DNA from: Chlorella sorokiniana
Lineage: Eukaryota; Chlorophyta; Trebouxiophyceae; Chlorellales; Chlorellaceae
Assembly (NCBI GenBank): GCA_025917655.1
Contig: CP084615.1
Coordinates: forward strand, 992,001 to 1,056,000
Length of the DNA: 64,000 bases
Direction of reading: 5' to 3'
The notes under the pieces are model-generated. The model searched no databases. It saw only the letters and a program-made list of their open reading frames with translations, and was not told the DNA's origin. Of this stretch, positions 11,473 to 23,420 are shown in pieces. How positions within the stretch are numbered: position 1 is the first letter of the stretch; the number at the start of each line of letters is the position of its first letter. A program made the position numbers and the translations under genes.

Positions 11473-12981
11473 GCAGGGTTTCCCGTGCCATCTTGACCGC
11501 TGTTGTCCGGCTTGCGGGCCACCAGGAACAGGAGGCGGTCAGTGAAGTGCAGGGTGTCTGCGCCTGCGTGCTCCGCCTCCACCTCCGCCACTCCCTGCCA
11601 GGCAGCAGGCCGACGATGCAGGGCAATAACGCACAGGCTCCACCACACATGACGCTCCACCGTTGTGCCGGGGCACAGCCTGCTGGGCAGCTGGCAGCCA
11701 CCCCGACAGGGCAGCCACCCGCTGGGCCTCCCTCCCCCACGCCCTCTAAGTGCGACACGTCGCGCACAGGAACGCACCCACTGCTGCCCCGTCCCCGTGC
11801 CTCCCCCTCCCGCTCACCGCCTCCAGCTCCGCCGCCGTGCAGTGGCTGAAGGTCGACCAGAAGCGGGCGCGCATCATGGCCAGCCAGACGGCCTTGGGCA
11901 GCGTGGCGCGGTAGTCGTGCGTGTGCACCTCCACTCGGAAGCCCGCAGCCTCCATGGCGGCCACGTACAGCGAGGCGGGGGCTGGTGCTGCCGCCAGATC
12001 TGCGCCCGGGCAGCGCATGAGTGTGTGTTGGGGGGAGAAGCGGGGGATGGCCAGCAAGGCGTGATGGGCGCGCAAGACCGCCAGGCGAGCCAGTGCGCGC
12101 GCGGTGCAAGCCCGCGCAGCGTCAAGGCAGAGGAAGCAGGGCCGCGCGTCGGCGGCGGCAGCGCCAGCAGCAGCGGCTCGCCTCCTGGCTCGGCGGAAGA
12201 GTGGGTAGTCCACCTCCTGTGGCCTGGTGATGGTGACGGCGGTACCGCCGGGGAGCAGCTGGCGGTACAGCCCCGCGTACAGCGCCGGCACCTGGTTGTC
12301 GGGGATGTGGTGCACCAGCTCCTTGAGCAGCACGTGGCTGTACCGCATGCGCTCCGGAGGCAGGCTCACAAACTCCACCGCATCCAGCAGCATCGGCTCC
12401 ACTCGGTCGTGGACCAGCGCCTGCGCCCAGGGGCAAGCAGGAGGCAGAGGTCACCAGTGAAGAGATCCCTGCGACGCACTGTCTCCCTGAAGCGGCTGTA
12501 GCGTGTCAGGCAGGTCGCCGCGCAAGCCGCCAGAACCCTCTGCGCCACCTTTTGCAGCATCTCGGCAAACGCGTCCACGCACAACACCCGCCGCCGCACA
12601 CGAGCCGCCTCAGCCAGCGCCTGAGTGAAGTTGCCTGTGCCGCCCCCAAGGTCCACGATCTCCGCCTCCTGCTGGGGTGGTGGGCGGCAGCGGCGCGCAC
12701 ATGGAGGCGGCAGCTGCTGCGCACGCGCACTCAGGCTATATGCCCCTTCAGCCAAGAGGTCCCCGGCGACGTGCAGGCCACACCTCATCCTGCAGCCTGA
12801 AGTGCAGCAGCAGGCGCTCCAAGACCCAGCTGCGGTACTCTGGGGAGCTGTAAAAGAAGGCCGCCTCATAGCTTTCCGCCACAGCAGTATAGTGGGCGGG
12901 GGCTGCGGCGGTGCCACCGCCAGTGGGTGGTTTGGACTTTGACGTTCCTGACAAAGCTGAGGTAGGAGCTACATGGGTCAT
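11473..12981 (-). CDS. Class I SAM-dependent methyltransferase module, probably N-terminal half of a fusion
   Basis: Starts at the ATG at 12981 (MTHVAPTSALSGTSKSKPP), after a low-complexity leader. The SAM-binding motif I is plain: IVDLGGGTGNFTQALAEA near 12640, followed by the acidic motif VLCVDAFAEML. Later exons carry the post-II strand-helix (LLKELVHHIPDNQ near 12310, YRQLLPGGTAVTITRPQEVD near 12230) and a C-terminal strand HFTDRLLFLVARKP near 11520. The substrate cannot be told from the sequence. No stop follows the last strand in frame. Either a 43-base GT-AG intron leads to a stop near 11410, or the frame runs into the PhyH module after one base is restored. Head to head with TAF13, 340 bases between start codons. 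Confidence 0.75.
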
Positions 12982-13321
12982 AGTGCGTGTGTTTGACGAG
13001 GGAATGTGTCGCTGCGGGAGAAGAGCGCAGTCAAGGCGCCAAGGAGAAAGGGTTGCAGAAGGAATCGACGTGCTCAATGTACACTTGCGCACATGCATGA
13101 TACGCTTGAATGCACAAGTAGAGGAGCAAGGACGGAATTGTCTTCTCCTGCTGCGTGCTGGGGTGTTCAGTCCCTGCTGAACTCTGCTTCTGGCTGCACA
13201 GGATCGCTTTATATTGTTTGAAAAATGCTACGAAACGCATCAAAGCCGCTTCTACGCTTGTTGGGCATCTAGCCGAAACCCGGCTTTGTCTGGCGCTGCT
13301 GTCCGCTTGCCTGGCATTGCC
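12982..13321. promoter_or_regulatory. Bidirectional promoter region, methyltransferase / TAF13
   Basis: The 340 bases between the start codons of the divergent methyltransferase (minus) and TAF13 (plus) must hold both promoters. A TATA-like TTTATATT lies at about 13208-13215, some 110 bases before the TAF13 ATG. No other element was recognised. Confidence 0.4.
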
Positions 13322-14430
13322 ATGACTGAAGAGGGGGAAAAGCCGGACAAGCCGGCGCCGAAGAAGGGCAAGAAGGCTTCGGCAGAGAGGGCCAAGAAGG
13401 GCGACGGCGATGCGGCAACGCCGACGCCCAAGCGGCAGAAGACTGCGAAGGCCAAGGAGCCTAAAGCCCAGGCTGCCAAGGAGCAGGGCAAGTTGTGGAT
13501 GCGGAACATTCTTGACGCTGCTAGCATTGCCGAGACGCTTTCCGCACCCACGCCCCGCATTCTGCCTGCGCTGCACGTCCTCCTGCAGCGGCGGAGGAGG
13601 AGCCGGTGCAGCACGAGGGCTTCAGCATGAAGGGCCAGCTGGTCAAGGACTGTGAGTGCAGCCACGCGGTCTGCCGTGAAGGCCATGCAGGAACAAAGGC
13701 AATTGGCAGAGCGAGATGCGCTTTGCAGGCCAGCCAGCGTGTTGACCCCCTGCCTGCCGCGCCCCCCCCGCTCCCCTAGTGGCTGTAATGATGTACGGCT
13801 TTGGCGACGACATGGCCCCCTGCCCGATACGCTGGACTTGGTGGAGGACATCGTGGTGGACTACGCATCCACGCTGCTGCACAAGGTGTGTGTGTGGGGG
13901 GGGGGCGGGGCGGGCGGCATGCGTGTGGGACCATTGGCTGTGGGGATGGGACAAGCAGCAGGCAACCTGCAGGTGACCGATGCAGAGGTCAGAGGCATAG
14001 TCAGGCCTAACATTACCACGCAAGATTCTAAGGGCAGGCCACGCGGCTTGCTGCCCGCTAAGCCCGGTCGTTCGCTGCTGCAGGCCATGGACAGCGCAGC
14101 GCAGCGTGGCAAGCTGCGTAAGCCCGGCACAGCTGGTGCTGGGGCCGCCGTGGGGGCTGAGGACATCCTGTTCCTCGTTCGCAAGGTACAACCGGGCGGG
14201 TTGGGGTGGGTGGAGAGTTTGGGGCGTTGTAGAACCGCTCGTGCTGCTAACCCACCAGTCGGGCACGCCTTGATGCGGTAGCGCCGGGGCACCTGGCTGC
14301 CTGCTCACTTCCATCCGTTCCCCACCCGCAGGACCCCAAGAAGTACGCTCGCGCCAAGGAGCTGCTCATCATGGATGAGGAGATCAAGAAGGCGCGGCAG
14401 GTGGTGGAGGACGTGGTGGCGCCGCCCTGA
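13322..14430 (+). CDS. TAF13: Transcription initiation factor TFIID subunit 13
   Basis: TAF13 pairs with TAF11 through a histone fold inside TFIID and serves RNA polymerase II initiation. The ATG at 13322 opens a Lys-rich tail of about 55 residues (MTEEGEKPDKPAPKKGKKAS), which is longer than usual for the family. The conserved core follows: VAVMMYGFGDD, then DTLDLVEDIVVDYASTLLHK, then EDILFLVRKDPKKYARAKEL and LLIMDEEIKKARQ, ending at 14430. Intron 1 (13488-13588) has a GC donor (G|GCAAGT). Between MYGFGDD and DTLDLVED (13813-13825, within C runs) one base is missing, which would destroy an essential gene and so is probably a sequence error. The other introns are GT-AG. Confidence 0.92.
13488..13588 (+). 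other. GC-AG intron 1 of TAF13
   Basis: The exon ends CAG G and the intron begins GCAAGT, the usual strong GC donor. It ends CTCCTGCAG. Splicing gives the continuous reading KEQAAEEEPVQHEGFS, whereas the unspliced frame loses the TAF13 core. Confidence 0.65.
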
Positions 14431-14841
14431 TGGCAGGCCTGCTCCGTCGTGCCGTGCCACGCGGCGGGGCTGCCTACCCAATTCGATGCACTATTCCATC
14501 TCCTTCTGTGATTCCCACTATTTTTCAGCCATGTTTCCCTGTTGATCCTTATGGCGGCAATACTTCAGTGGGAGGCACCTGGCAGCTGGGCGCATCGCGC
14601 TGTCCTGCTGAGACTTCAAGTTCCAGCAATTTGTCGGGAGTCCAAGGACGCGCTAAGCAGCGTTGATCAAGGCATGCCAGCTATAAATCACAGTTTCAGA
14701 CTTTGTCGTGTAGCTGCGCGGCACTTCCGTAGTGGCTCCGCTCTCCGCTGTGCCCTACCCGGGGCTTTTTGGCTCCAAACACAACGCGAGGGTCTCTCCA
14801 TTTCACTAGCAGCAACGCGGCTTGCGCAGCTGCCAAGAGCG
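14431..14841. other. Intergenic, TAF13 3' UTR and SPATA20-like promoter
   Basis: About 410 bases between two plus-strand genes. It is less GC-rich than the coding parts and carries no supportable open frame, repeat or RNA gene. Confidence 0.35.
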
Positions 14842-17800
14842 ATGAGCACGGCAGGGGACGGCGGCGCCGCTGCCGCGGCGGCCCACACCAACCGCCTGGC
14901 CGAGGAAGAGTCGCCCTACCTGCTGCAGCACGCACACAACCCGGTAACATTGCATAGGCTACCTTTGATGAGTGGTGTTTGCTTGAGCGTGTTTTCGTTT
15001 CGCCCAGAGATAAAGCTGTGCACCCCCATCGTCCTGCCTGAAGGTGGATTGGTACCCGTGGGGCGATGAGGCGTTTGAGAAGGCGCGGCAGGAGGACAAG
15101 CCCATCTTCCTGTCGGTGGTGGGTGGCTGGCCGTAGCTGCCCTGAAAGGCCTCTCCATTGGTTGCCAGCAGTCGCTGTGGTTCTGTTGCCCATGCCCCCT
15201 CGCCCCCATGCTGCTCCAGGGCTATTCCACCTGCCATTGGTGTCACGTCATGGAGCGGGAGTCATTTGAGTCAGAGGAGACCGCCAAGCTCATGGTGCGG
15301 CTCTAAACGCGGCAGGGGCGCACCGCTTTGAGCAAGCTTGTGGCGCAAGCTTGCAGGATGCATCTTGCTGCAAACCGCCTACCTGGTCCCGCCCGCGGCT
15401 GCGCTTCACCGCCACTGGCATTGCTTCTTGCAGAACGAGCTGTTTGTGAATGTCAAAGTGGACCGGGAGGAGAGGCCCGACGTGGACAAGGTGGGCCGCT
15501 GGGTCGCTGCACGCTCGTGTTGTGTGCCCGCTGCGAGCGTGTCCAGGCCCGATGGCTGCCACAACCGAATCTGCCCCCCCGTGATCTATCTATCCCAGAT
15601 CTACATGACGTACGTCCAGGCCACCCAGGGCGGCGGCGGCTGGCCCATGAGCTGCTTCCTCACTCCCTCGCTGGAACCCTTCTTTGCGGGTGCGGCAGCA
15701 GCCTCCAGGGGTCGCTTGCAGGGCAGTCGGTGGTTCGACACACACAGCAGCCCACCTGTCCTCTCCCGCTTGCAGCCTGGCTGCCTGTGTTGCACCGCCG
15801 CTGCATGCCTCAGCCGTCATCTGCTTCCTCCCGCTCCCCTGCCCTCCTTGTGCCCAACCTGTACAGGCACATATTTCCCCCCGCCGACTCGTTCGGTCGC
15901 CCCGGCTTCCGCACGGTGCTGCGCCGCATTGCTGATGTGTGGCGTCAGCAGAAGGAGGATATCAAGAAGTCAAGCAAAGAGTCTATGGCACGGCTGGCAG
16001 AGGCCATGGCGCCAGAGGTGGGCAAGGAGGTGCATGCACAGCTGTGCTTGTGCGTGGGGCGTGGGGGGGGCGGGGGATCTAAGGTGGTGATTCGGGGTTG
16101 GAAGGGAGTTTCGACTTGGTATTGGGCTGTTGCCCATGGTTCTTTGCTTTGCCAGACCTGACGCACTGCTGCAGCAGCTCTGAGCATTCGACATGCCTGG
16201 CTCCCTCCCTCGTTGCAGCCCTCTGCCGACGCGCTGTCCGGCGCTGAGCAGGGGCGCAGCATCGACAAGTGCGTGGCGCAGCTGGCGTCGCGCTTCGACG
16301 CACGGGAGGGCGGCTTTGGAGGGGCGCCCAAGTTTCCGCGCCCTGCGGAAATCAACGTGCTGCTGCACCAGCACGCGCGCTTGGTCGCAGCGGGGGAGAA
16401 GGGGGCGGCAGGTGAGAGCACACCTGCCTAGTGACTGAGGCCTCTGGGCTGTGTAGGGCTTGGAAGCTTGGAAAGGCGGTTGGACATTTTTGCGTGGCTG
16501 CGCCACATGTGCATGCCGGGCTGCTCGTGCTCAAGGGTGGCTGTGGTCACCGGCTGTCATCTGCCCTAGCTCCCCCTTGCTGCCTTGCCAGCCCGCGTGC
16601 TGCACATGGCCACCCTGAGCCTGCGCAAGATGGCGGCAGGCGGCATGTACGACCACGTTGGCGGCGGCTTCCACCGATACTCGGGTGCGTGGCTGTGGAT
16701 GTGGGCAGATGGTGGCCCGGTGCTGTTGCGGCGTGGCCGCTTTCGCCTGCAGGGGGCGCCCGGGGCTGGCATGCCGCGCTGCAGCAGACACGGAATGGAT
16801 CGGTATCTGTCGGGGTGGTGGAGGTGGTGCTCTGATGCCGCCCCTCAGCCCACGCCCTGATGCAGTCGACGAGTTCTGGCACGTGCCGCACTTTGAAAAG
16901 AGTGAGTTGCGTGAGACGGACAGGAGTGCAGGGCAGCCGCCTGCCTGCCCATCGCCTGAGGGCGAGCTCCGCCCTGCAGGGTTGTTTGCAGCCACAGCCA
17001 GCGGGCTGCGCCGCTGCTGACCCCTCCTGCCCCCGCTGTCCCTGCGGCAGTGCTGTACGACAACCCCCAGCTGGCGCTCACGTACTTGGCTGCTTTCCAG
17101 ATCACAGGGGAGCCGCAGTACGCAGGTACGGCCTGACAAAGTGCACAAACAAGCATGAGCTGGATGGGGGCTGCTCACATGGAAGGGACTGCGCTTCTGC
17201 TTGTTCCACCTCCTCAGCGGCATTCGCTCCTTCCTTCCTTCCCCTCCTGATGCCTTGACAGCCGTCGCCCGCGGCACCTTTGACTACCTGCTGCGTGACA
17301 TGACGCACCCCGAGGGGGGCTGTATGCCGCGGAGGACGCCGACAGCCTGGACCCCGCCAGCGGCGCAAAGAAGGAGGGTTGGTTCTACGTGTGGAGCTGC
17401 GGGGAGGTGGAGGAGCTGCTGGGTGAGGCTCGCAGGGGTGGCGCAGTGACTGAGGTGTCAAGGGAATGAGCTACGCCGCGGTCTGGAACGTGTGGCACCA
17501 CCCGAGGGTGCCACCGCTTGCGCCTCGCTGGCGAGAAGGTCCTGCCTGCCTGGCTTTCTGCGCACTTGTCATCAACCCTGCATCTGTCCAACAGTGGGGT
17601 CCCCCTCTTCATCCTCCTGCAGGCGCGGAGGACACCGCCCTGTTCTGCTCGCACTACCGTGTGAAGCAGGGCGGCAACTGCGACCTGTCGGCGCGCAGCG
17701 ACCCCCACGAAGAGTTTGCCGACCTCAACGTGCTCATCGAGCGGCAGGTGGGCCAGCCGAGGCGCCAGCCTTTGCCTCCGACAGGGCTGTCACACCAAAG

Positions 17801-20343
17801 CTGGGGTCTCTGCGGTCATCACCTAGTCTCCCTTCTGTCCCGAGCAGAGCCTGGCGGACACCGCTGCGGCGGCGGGCAAGAGCGCGGAGGAGGCGGGCGC
17901 GGTGCTGGCGGCCAGCCGCGAGAAGCTGTTCCGAGCACGGGAGAAGCGCCCGCGCCCGCACCGCGACGACAAGGTGCGCTGCCGCGCTGGGCAGGGCACC
18001 TCTGTCCTGCGGAAACCGCGTGTCGTGCCTCGGCTGCTGGGCTCGGCGGGGTGCCGCTTCTGCCTGCATGCCTGCTCCAACCCCACCCTCTGTTCTGCGC
18101 TCTCCAGATTGTGCCCGCCTGGAACGGCATGGCCATCTCCGCCTACGCTCCGCCTCCCGCATCCTGACGCACGAGCGCCCCCCGCCCAGCGCCGCTTCCC
18201 GGCGGAGGGGCGCCCACCCGCAGACTACCTGCAGGCCGCGCTCAAGGTGCGGCGCAGCGGGCCCAGCGCGCGCTCAGCAAGGGCTGCTGTCTGTCTGTTC
18301 TTCTGCTGGGCTGCCAGGGCTGAGGGCCAGCAGGGAGGCGCGGCTCTGCCCTGGCGGGGGCCCTGATGGGATGGCAGGGGCGCACTCGCAGGCCGGTCAG
18401 CCCGTCAGGACCAAGTCGAGCCATCCCCGCCGCCCTGCCTGCATGCATGAATGTGCGGCGCCGAGCTGCATGCTCACCTTACAAATGACGTCATCGTCGT
18501 ACCTGCTCCTTTGGCCACCGCAGGCCGCCTCCTTTGTGCGCGAGCGGCTGTACGACGGCGACAGCCGCCGCCTGCGCCGCGCCTTCACCCGCAGCGCCTC
18601 CGCCGTGGACGCCTTTGCCGACGACTACGCGCTGGTTGTGCGGGGCCTGCTGGACCTGCACGCCGTCACCGGCGACGTGGCCCACCTGCAGGCAAGCGCG
18701 CGGCGCGCGCAGCTCGCCTGAACAGCTCTTGAGTGCGGGCAGCTCGCTTGAACATCTCTTGAGTGCGGGCAGCTCGCCTGAACACCTCTTGAGCCAGCCT
18801 GGGCGGAGGGTGGAGCGTGCTTCGGGCCTGCGCAGCCGCCGCTGCGTGCAGCGCGTGGGCGGCACCGGCGCCAGACGTGCCCGCTCCTCTGCACGCCGGT
18901 TGCGCGCTTGCGAACGTTTGTGAGAGGCGTGGCGCATATAAATATGAGAGCCGCCCCCGCTGTTGGTGCGCAGTGGGCGCTGGAGCTGCAGTCCACCCTG
19001 GACGAGCTGTTCTGGGATGAGGCGGGCGGCGCCTACTTCAACTCCGAGGCGGGCGACCCATCCATCCTGCTGCGCATGAAGGAGGACTACGACGGGGCGG
19101 AGCCCGCGGCCTCCTCCATCGCCGCCGCCAACCTGTGGCGCCTGGCAGGCCTGTCTGGCACGGAGGTGGGCAGCGCTGCGCGTGTGTGTGTGTGTGAGGG
19201 TCGGCTTGGGAAGGGAGCTTGCCGCTGGGGTGCGTGTGCCGACACGGGAGGCAGCCCAGCGTACTGGCCTGCCCCTGCCGTGTCAGCCCGCCGCCGCTGC
19301 CTGGGTGCGCAGGAGTCGCAGCGGCTGCGGGAGCGTGCGGCGCGGTGCGCCGCCGCCTTTGGCGACCGGCTGGAGCAGGCGCCCATCGCCATGCCCCAGA
19401 TGGCGGCCTCCCTCCACCTCCTCATGCTGGCCCACCCCCGCCAGGTGGGAGGGCGCTGGCTGGCGGCGGCGGCAGGGCTGGCAAGCTGCTGCTGTGCGTG
19501 GTGGAGGGAAGGAGCAGCTGCCTGTGAGGAAGCGCGAGCCCTGCCTGCGCATACCGCAGGGGGCCCGCGTTGCGTTGCAGTCCACCCGCCTGCATCAGTG
19601 CCGCTCCGCGTCTCCGCTGCAGGTGATTGTGGCGGGCAGCCGCGGCGCCGCCGACACCGAGGCTCTGCTGGACGCCGTCTTTGCCAGCTTCACCCCTGGT
19701 GAACCGCTGCTCCGCCCCTAGCGCCGCCCTTTGTCTGCGTCACCCCGCTCTGGGCCTTGCATGCTGCAGCTGCAGCGGCAGGGCCTGCCTGTGTGCACCC
19801 TGGGCCACACACCTTTGGCCCGCGTCACATCATAGGCGCCAGCCCATCCGCGTCGCCAGCCTTGCTGCCCGAGCTGCTGCGCCCGTTGCGCCGCCCCTCA
19901 GCCGTGCGCGCCTGCCCTTTCCTTGGTCCACCCAATCCTCCCCCGGCTGCCTGCAGACATGGTGGTGATCCCACTGGACCCCGGCGACGAGGCGCAGCTG
20001 GAGTTCTGGCGCCGGCGCAACCCCGAGGCGCTGTCTGTGGTGGAGGTGATGGAGCTGAAGCCCGGGGACGCAGCCACCGCCTTCATCTGCCAGGTGGGGG
20101 CGGCCGCTCGCCACCCCGCATTTGCCGCTGTGGCCGCTTCTTGAGTGGCCGTGCCGGTGGTGGTGGACCGTGCGCTACGCGCGGCATTTCATGCCATGGT
20201 GCCCCCCCTTTCCCCGCTTTTGCGCCGCTTCCCCGCAGAACTTCACGTGTAAGGCGCCAACCAAGGACCCCGAGAAGGTGAAGCAGCTGCTGTCGGAGCC
20301 GCGGCTGAGCGCCGTCAAGCCGGACACCACGCTCGCTGCGTGA
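14842..20343 (+). CDS. SPATA20/YyaL-type protein: thioredoxin-like domain plus six-hairpin domain
   Basis: Orthologue of human SPATA20 and bacterial YyaL (DUF255), spread over about 20 exons. The start at 14842 leads into [20 protein letters not shown], the family signature. A thioredoxin-like domain follows with the active-site pair in [17 protein letters not shown] near 15235 and [11 protein letters not shown] near 15465. The glycosidase-like (alpha/alpha)6 barrel carries [52 protein letters not shown] and [16 protein letters not shown]. It ends KPDTTLAA at 20343. The biochemical role of the family is poorly defined; there is no clear signal or transit peptide. Frame shortfalls of one base occur at the G run 17314-17319, near 18148 and at the C run 18178-18183. 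An intron at about 18695-18970 holds a short minisatellite. Confidence 0.9.
18709..18798 (+). repeat. 30-bp minisatellite, three units, in an intron
   Basis: Three near-identical 30-base units beginning GCAGCTCGCCTGAACAGCTC follow one another directly. Units differ at one to a few positions, the third more at its 3' end. It lies inside an intron of the SPATA20-like gene. Confidence 0.8.
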
Positions 20344-20840
20344 CTCACTGGGCTGCAGCGCTGCAGCCCGGCTATGCAGATGGTTCGTTCATAGAGTGTG
20401 ACCCGCAGACTCGCAGACTGATGCTATGCGTTGCGCCGTTGTCCGGCCTGGTCCTGTACAAGCATTCCTGACCCCCAGAGGTCGAATGGTGTCCAGGCGG
20501 CAGCCCAGCGGCCGCTAGCGGCGGTGCTGACTTGATGCACCCACTGACCTATCTCATGACACAGAAGCCGATGAATGCAATGTGAATTTCTCTACGATCA
20601 TATGATTGCTGCGAATTCACGCCAACCGCGCTAACTCCGCAACTTGCCGCGTTACTGCCTGCTTGCCCTCCAGCTTGGACAACTGTGCGTCATCCATCAT
20701 TCCACGCATTTCACCGTACACTCAGCGCAACGGTGCAAGGGTCAGGGTGGTAGTGGGGTGACCGTGGGCGGCAGCGGCACGCCGCCTCTCGACGACGCGG
20801 CAGCCGCACCCCGCCGAGCTGCCTGCAGCCGCCACGCTAG
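20344..20840. other. Intergenic, between SPATA20-like and GT14 genes
   Basis: About 500 bases holding the 3' UTR of the SPATA20-like gene and the promoter/5' UTR of the glycosyltransferase. It has AT-richer stretches around 20580-20640. No gene, repeat or RNA was recognised. Confidence 0.35.
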
Positions 20841-22496
20841 ATGCCTTCTGCGCCCGGCGGCAGCCATGCACGAGGTCACGCGGCCATCTTTCTGGCAGGC
20901 CTGTGCATCCTTGCAATCATCGAGCTGTCGGTGCTGCTGTCCAGTGACATTGCCCAGGTGGGCCTGCCCCAGCTGCTGCACCAAAGCCTGCCCCCTCCAG
21001 CTGCGCCTGCTCCCGTCACCAGCCCATGAGCTTGCCGCCCACCGCGTGCGCCTGCAGATCAGCCAGGCACGGCACACGGCGTATGAGGGGGCTCTCAGGC
21101 CCCGCCGCCATTGCCAGCCATCCCCAAAGTCGCACTGCTTTTCCTCATCAAGACCACCCTTCCCACCGAGCCTGTGTGGCGCCTCTTCTTCGACTCAGCC
21201 GCAGCAGCGGCGTCAAAGCTACGAGCAGCGGCAGCCAGGCGGGCTGGGAGCTGCTGTTTTCTGTGTATGTGCACCCGGCAGCGGAGCACAGCCTGCCATC
21301 CGACAGCTGGTTTGCTGGGCGGGAGGTCAGCGGCCGCCAGGCGACGGTCTGGGGGAACCACAGCTTGGTGGACGCCGAGCGAGCGCTGCTGCGGGCGGCC
21401 CTGCGGGACCCGCTGAACCAGCGCTTTGCGCTGCTGTCGGGTGCGCAGGCCGGCCCCGCTGCCATGCGCTCCTTGCTGCCAGCCTGTCCAGTCACAAGCT
21501 GCCCGAGACCCTGCCTCACCCTCCAGAGCTCTGTCCTCCCCCGCCCTTCAGAGAGCTGCATTCCTCTTTACAGCGGCCCCGCAGTGTATGCGCAGCTCAT
21601 GTGGGAGCAGCGCAGCCGCATCAACGCTTGCAGGCGAGTGCACACGGGTGGCTTGACCAGCCGTGCTTGCGTGCTTGTGTTTGATTGGTGATGCAGGGCC
21701 ATGCTCAGGCCTTTCCAAGCGCCCGGATCCTCGCTGCAGGCTCCCAGACGACCCCAAGGATGACGCGAAGCGCATGCTGGGGCGATACAACCTGGGGATG
21801 CTGAGGCATGGCGTCAAGCGCGAGCACTGGCGCAAGAGCAGGCGAGGGCCAGCTGCCCGGGCTTGCGGGCTGCCACCTTTCTGGCCATCGGCTGCCCGCC
21901 GCCTGGACGTCGCGCATTGCTGTGGCTGTGTGGTCACCCCTTTGTGTGGCACGCTGTCTCCAATCTGCAGCCAGTGGTTCATGCTGACGCGGAAGCATGC
22001 CGAGGCGGTGGTGGGAGATACGCGGGTGGACGAAGCCTTCCGCCGCCACTGCTGGGTAGCGTCCGATTGGAAGCAGCGCTTCTGCGTTGCCGATGAGCAC
22101 TACATACCCACGCTGCTGGCGTACCTGAATTTGGAGGCGGAAGCTGCCTGCGATGCGGTGCTGACCTACACGCAGTGGAGGGGGGCTCCACACCCCACCA
22201 CCTTTGACAAGGCAACGACCGAGCTGCTGGCACAGCTACGTGGCGGTTGCAATGCCACTGTGCTGGAGACCGCAAGTGCGGAAGGCGTGGCCATGCTGCT
22301 GGAGCAAGCAGCCGGCTGGCGGCGCATGGCCAGGCGAGAGGGAGCAGGCGCTGGCGCGGCTGACGGCAGCGGCAGCAGCAGCGGCGGTATGGTTGGGCTA
22401 TTGCCACCCTCATGCCCCTTGTTTGCACGCAAGATCGATGCTGCTTCGATGCAAAGCTGGGAAGAACTGCTGAAGCCTGTAATGAATGATGGATGA
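20841..22496 (+). CDS. GT14-family glycosyltransferase (core-2/I-branching, plant DUF266 type)
   Basis: A type II Golgi-type membrane protein. The first exon encodes a short cytoplasmic part and a signal anchor (AIFLAGLCILAIIELSVLLS). The catalytic domain follows the plant GT14/DUF266 plan: PKVALLFLIKTTLPTEPVWR near 21115, ELLFSVYVHPAAEH near 21250, GNHSLVDAERALLRAALRD near 21355, SCIPLYSGPAVYAQLM near 21555, QWFMLTRKHAEAVV near 21975, DEHYIPTLLAYL near 22095. The end is at 22496. Family members transfer GlcNAc or glucuronic acid to glycans; the acceptor is not predictable here. One base is short in the G4 run 21087-21090, and another near 21200 (between LFFD and SSGVKATSSG). The exact start is the least certain part; it was chosen because it gives the membrane anchor in frame. 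Confidence 0.75.
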
Positions 22497-22692
22497 CTTT
22501 GCAGTCTGCGGAGATGGGCAGCGGCTCCCGCTTGGGTGGCGTGCTGGCAGAGCGCACCCTGAGGACAGCATCGAACCCACTGCTCACTTTGTAGGTGTCG
22601 ATAGGTGGTCTCGAGGTCAATAAGGTCGCTGCCACGCACACACAGCTCTACCCAACCCAAGGGTGAAACTCCGACACGGGCCGGCGGCTGCC

Positions 22693-23420
22693 ATGGCGAG
22701 CGAACCCGGCAATCAAGCGGCTCCCAGCGGCACTTTCAACAAGCTGAAGAGTGCACTTGGCCTGCAGCCCACTCCCAAACCTCTATCTCAAGGGCTGGGA
22801 CCCATAAACACGCACCCCGCGCTCTCGCGCCAAGACTCCTTCCCAGGTGAACATAGGGGGCACCAGCAGCCACGCACCGCGAGGGGGGCCAACCCAAGAA
22901 CCTTCACTCCGCCGCCATTTGACGCCCCCTTGTCTAGTTGCCCTCCCGCTCCGGATTTTGGCTCTGCACAGGCGGCGCACTTGACTGTGCCCTCACAATG
23001 ATTTGAGCAAAGGCCTTGAATCCAGTTACCCACATTCAGAGAAAGCCAAACTCACTGACTCCCGCGCCCGCATTGCGGCTTCCTGCAGAAATCTGTTCCA
23101 CGCCAAGTGACGTCGGTATCTTTGAGGTGGCGCATAACAAGTGCCGGGACGCAGACGGCAAGTTCAGCTGGAAAAAGGTGCGCTCACCGTTTTGCAAACT
23201 CTAAGCGTCTCTTGGTGGCTTTGCCAAATTTGCATGGGAGTGATGGGTGCAGGCTGCCCAGAGTGCTGTGCTTGCAGGTTGCCATAGCGTTCCTCCTGCT
23301 CCCCTGCAGTTCTTTTTCGAAGCACCCGGTCGTCCTGCAACGCCGCGCGGGCCAGCAGGGGGGGTGCGGCGGCATCACCAAGCGCAGGACAGTAGAGTTT
23401 GTGGAATGCTTGGCCGCTGA
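22693..23420 (+). CDS. Unknown small protein, about three exons
   Basis: An ATG in a good context at 22693 starts MASEPGNQAAPSGTFNKLKS. A GT donor near 22846, an exon reading EICSTPSDVGIFEVAHNKCR near 23092, and a last exon near 23312 (FFFEAPGRPATPRGPAGG) end at 23420. No signal peptide, membrane helix or domain is visible. It is Ser/Pro-rich and basic near the C terminus. The exon joins are inferred from splice consensus and phase only. I do not recognise a family, and it could be part of a different gene model. Confidence 0.4.

Noticed and set aside
18709-18798. Intronic 30-bp repeat as a CRISPR-like array or regulatory element
   Set aside because: The units abut directly with no spacers, and there are only three: a plain minisatellite.
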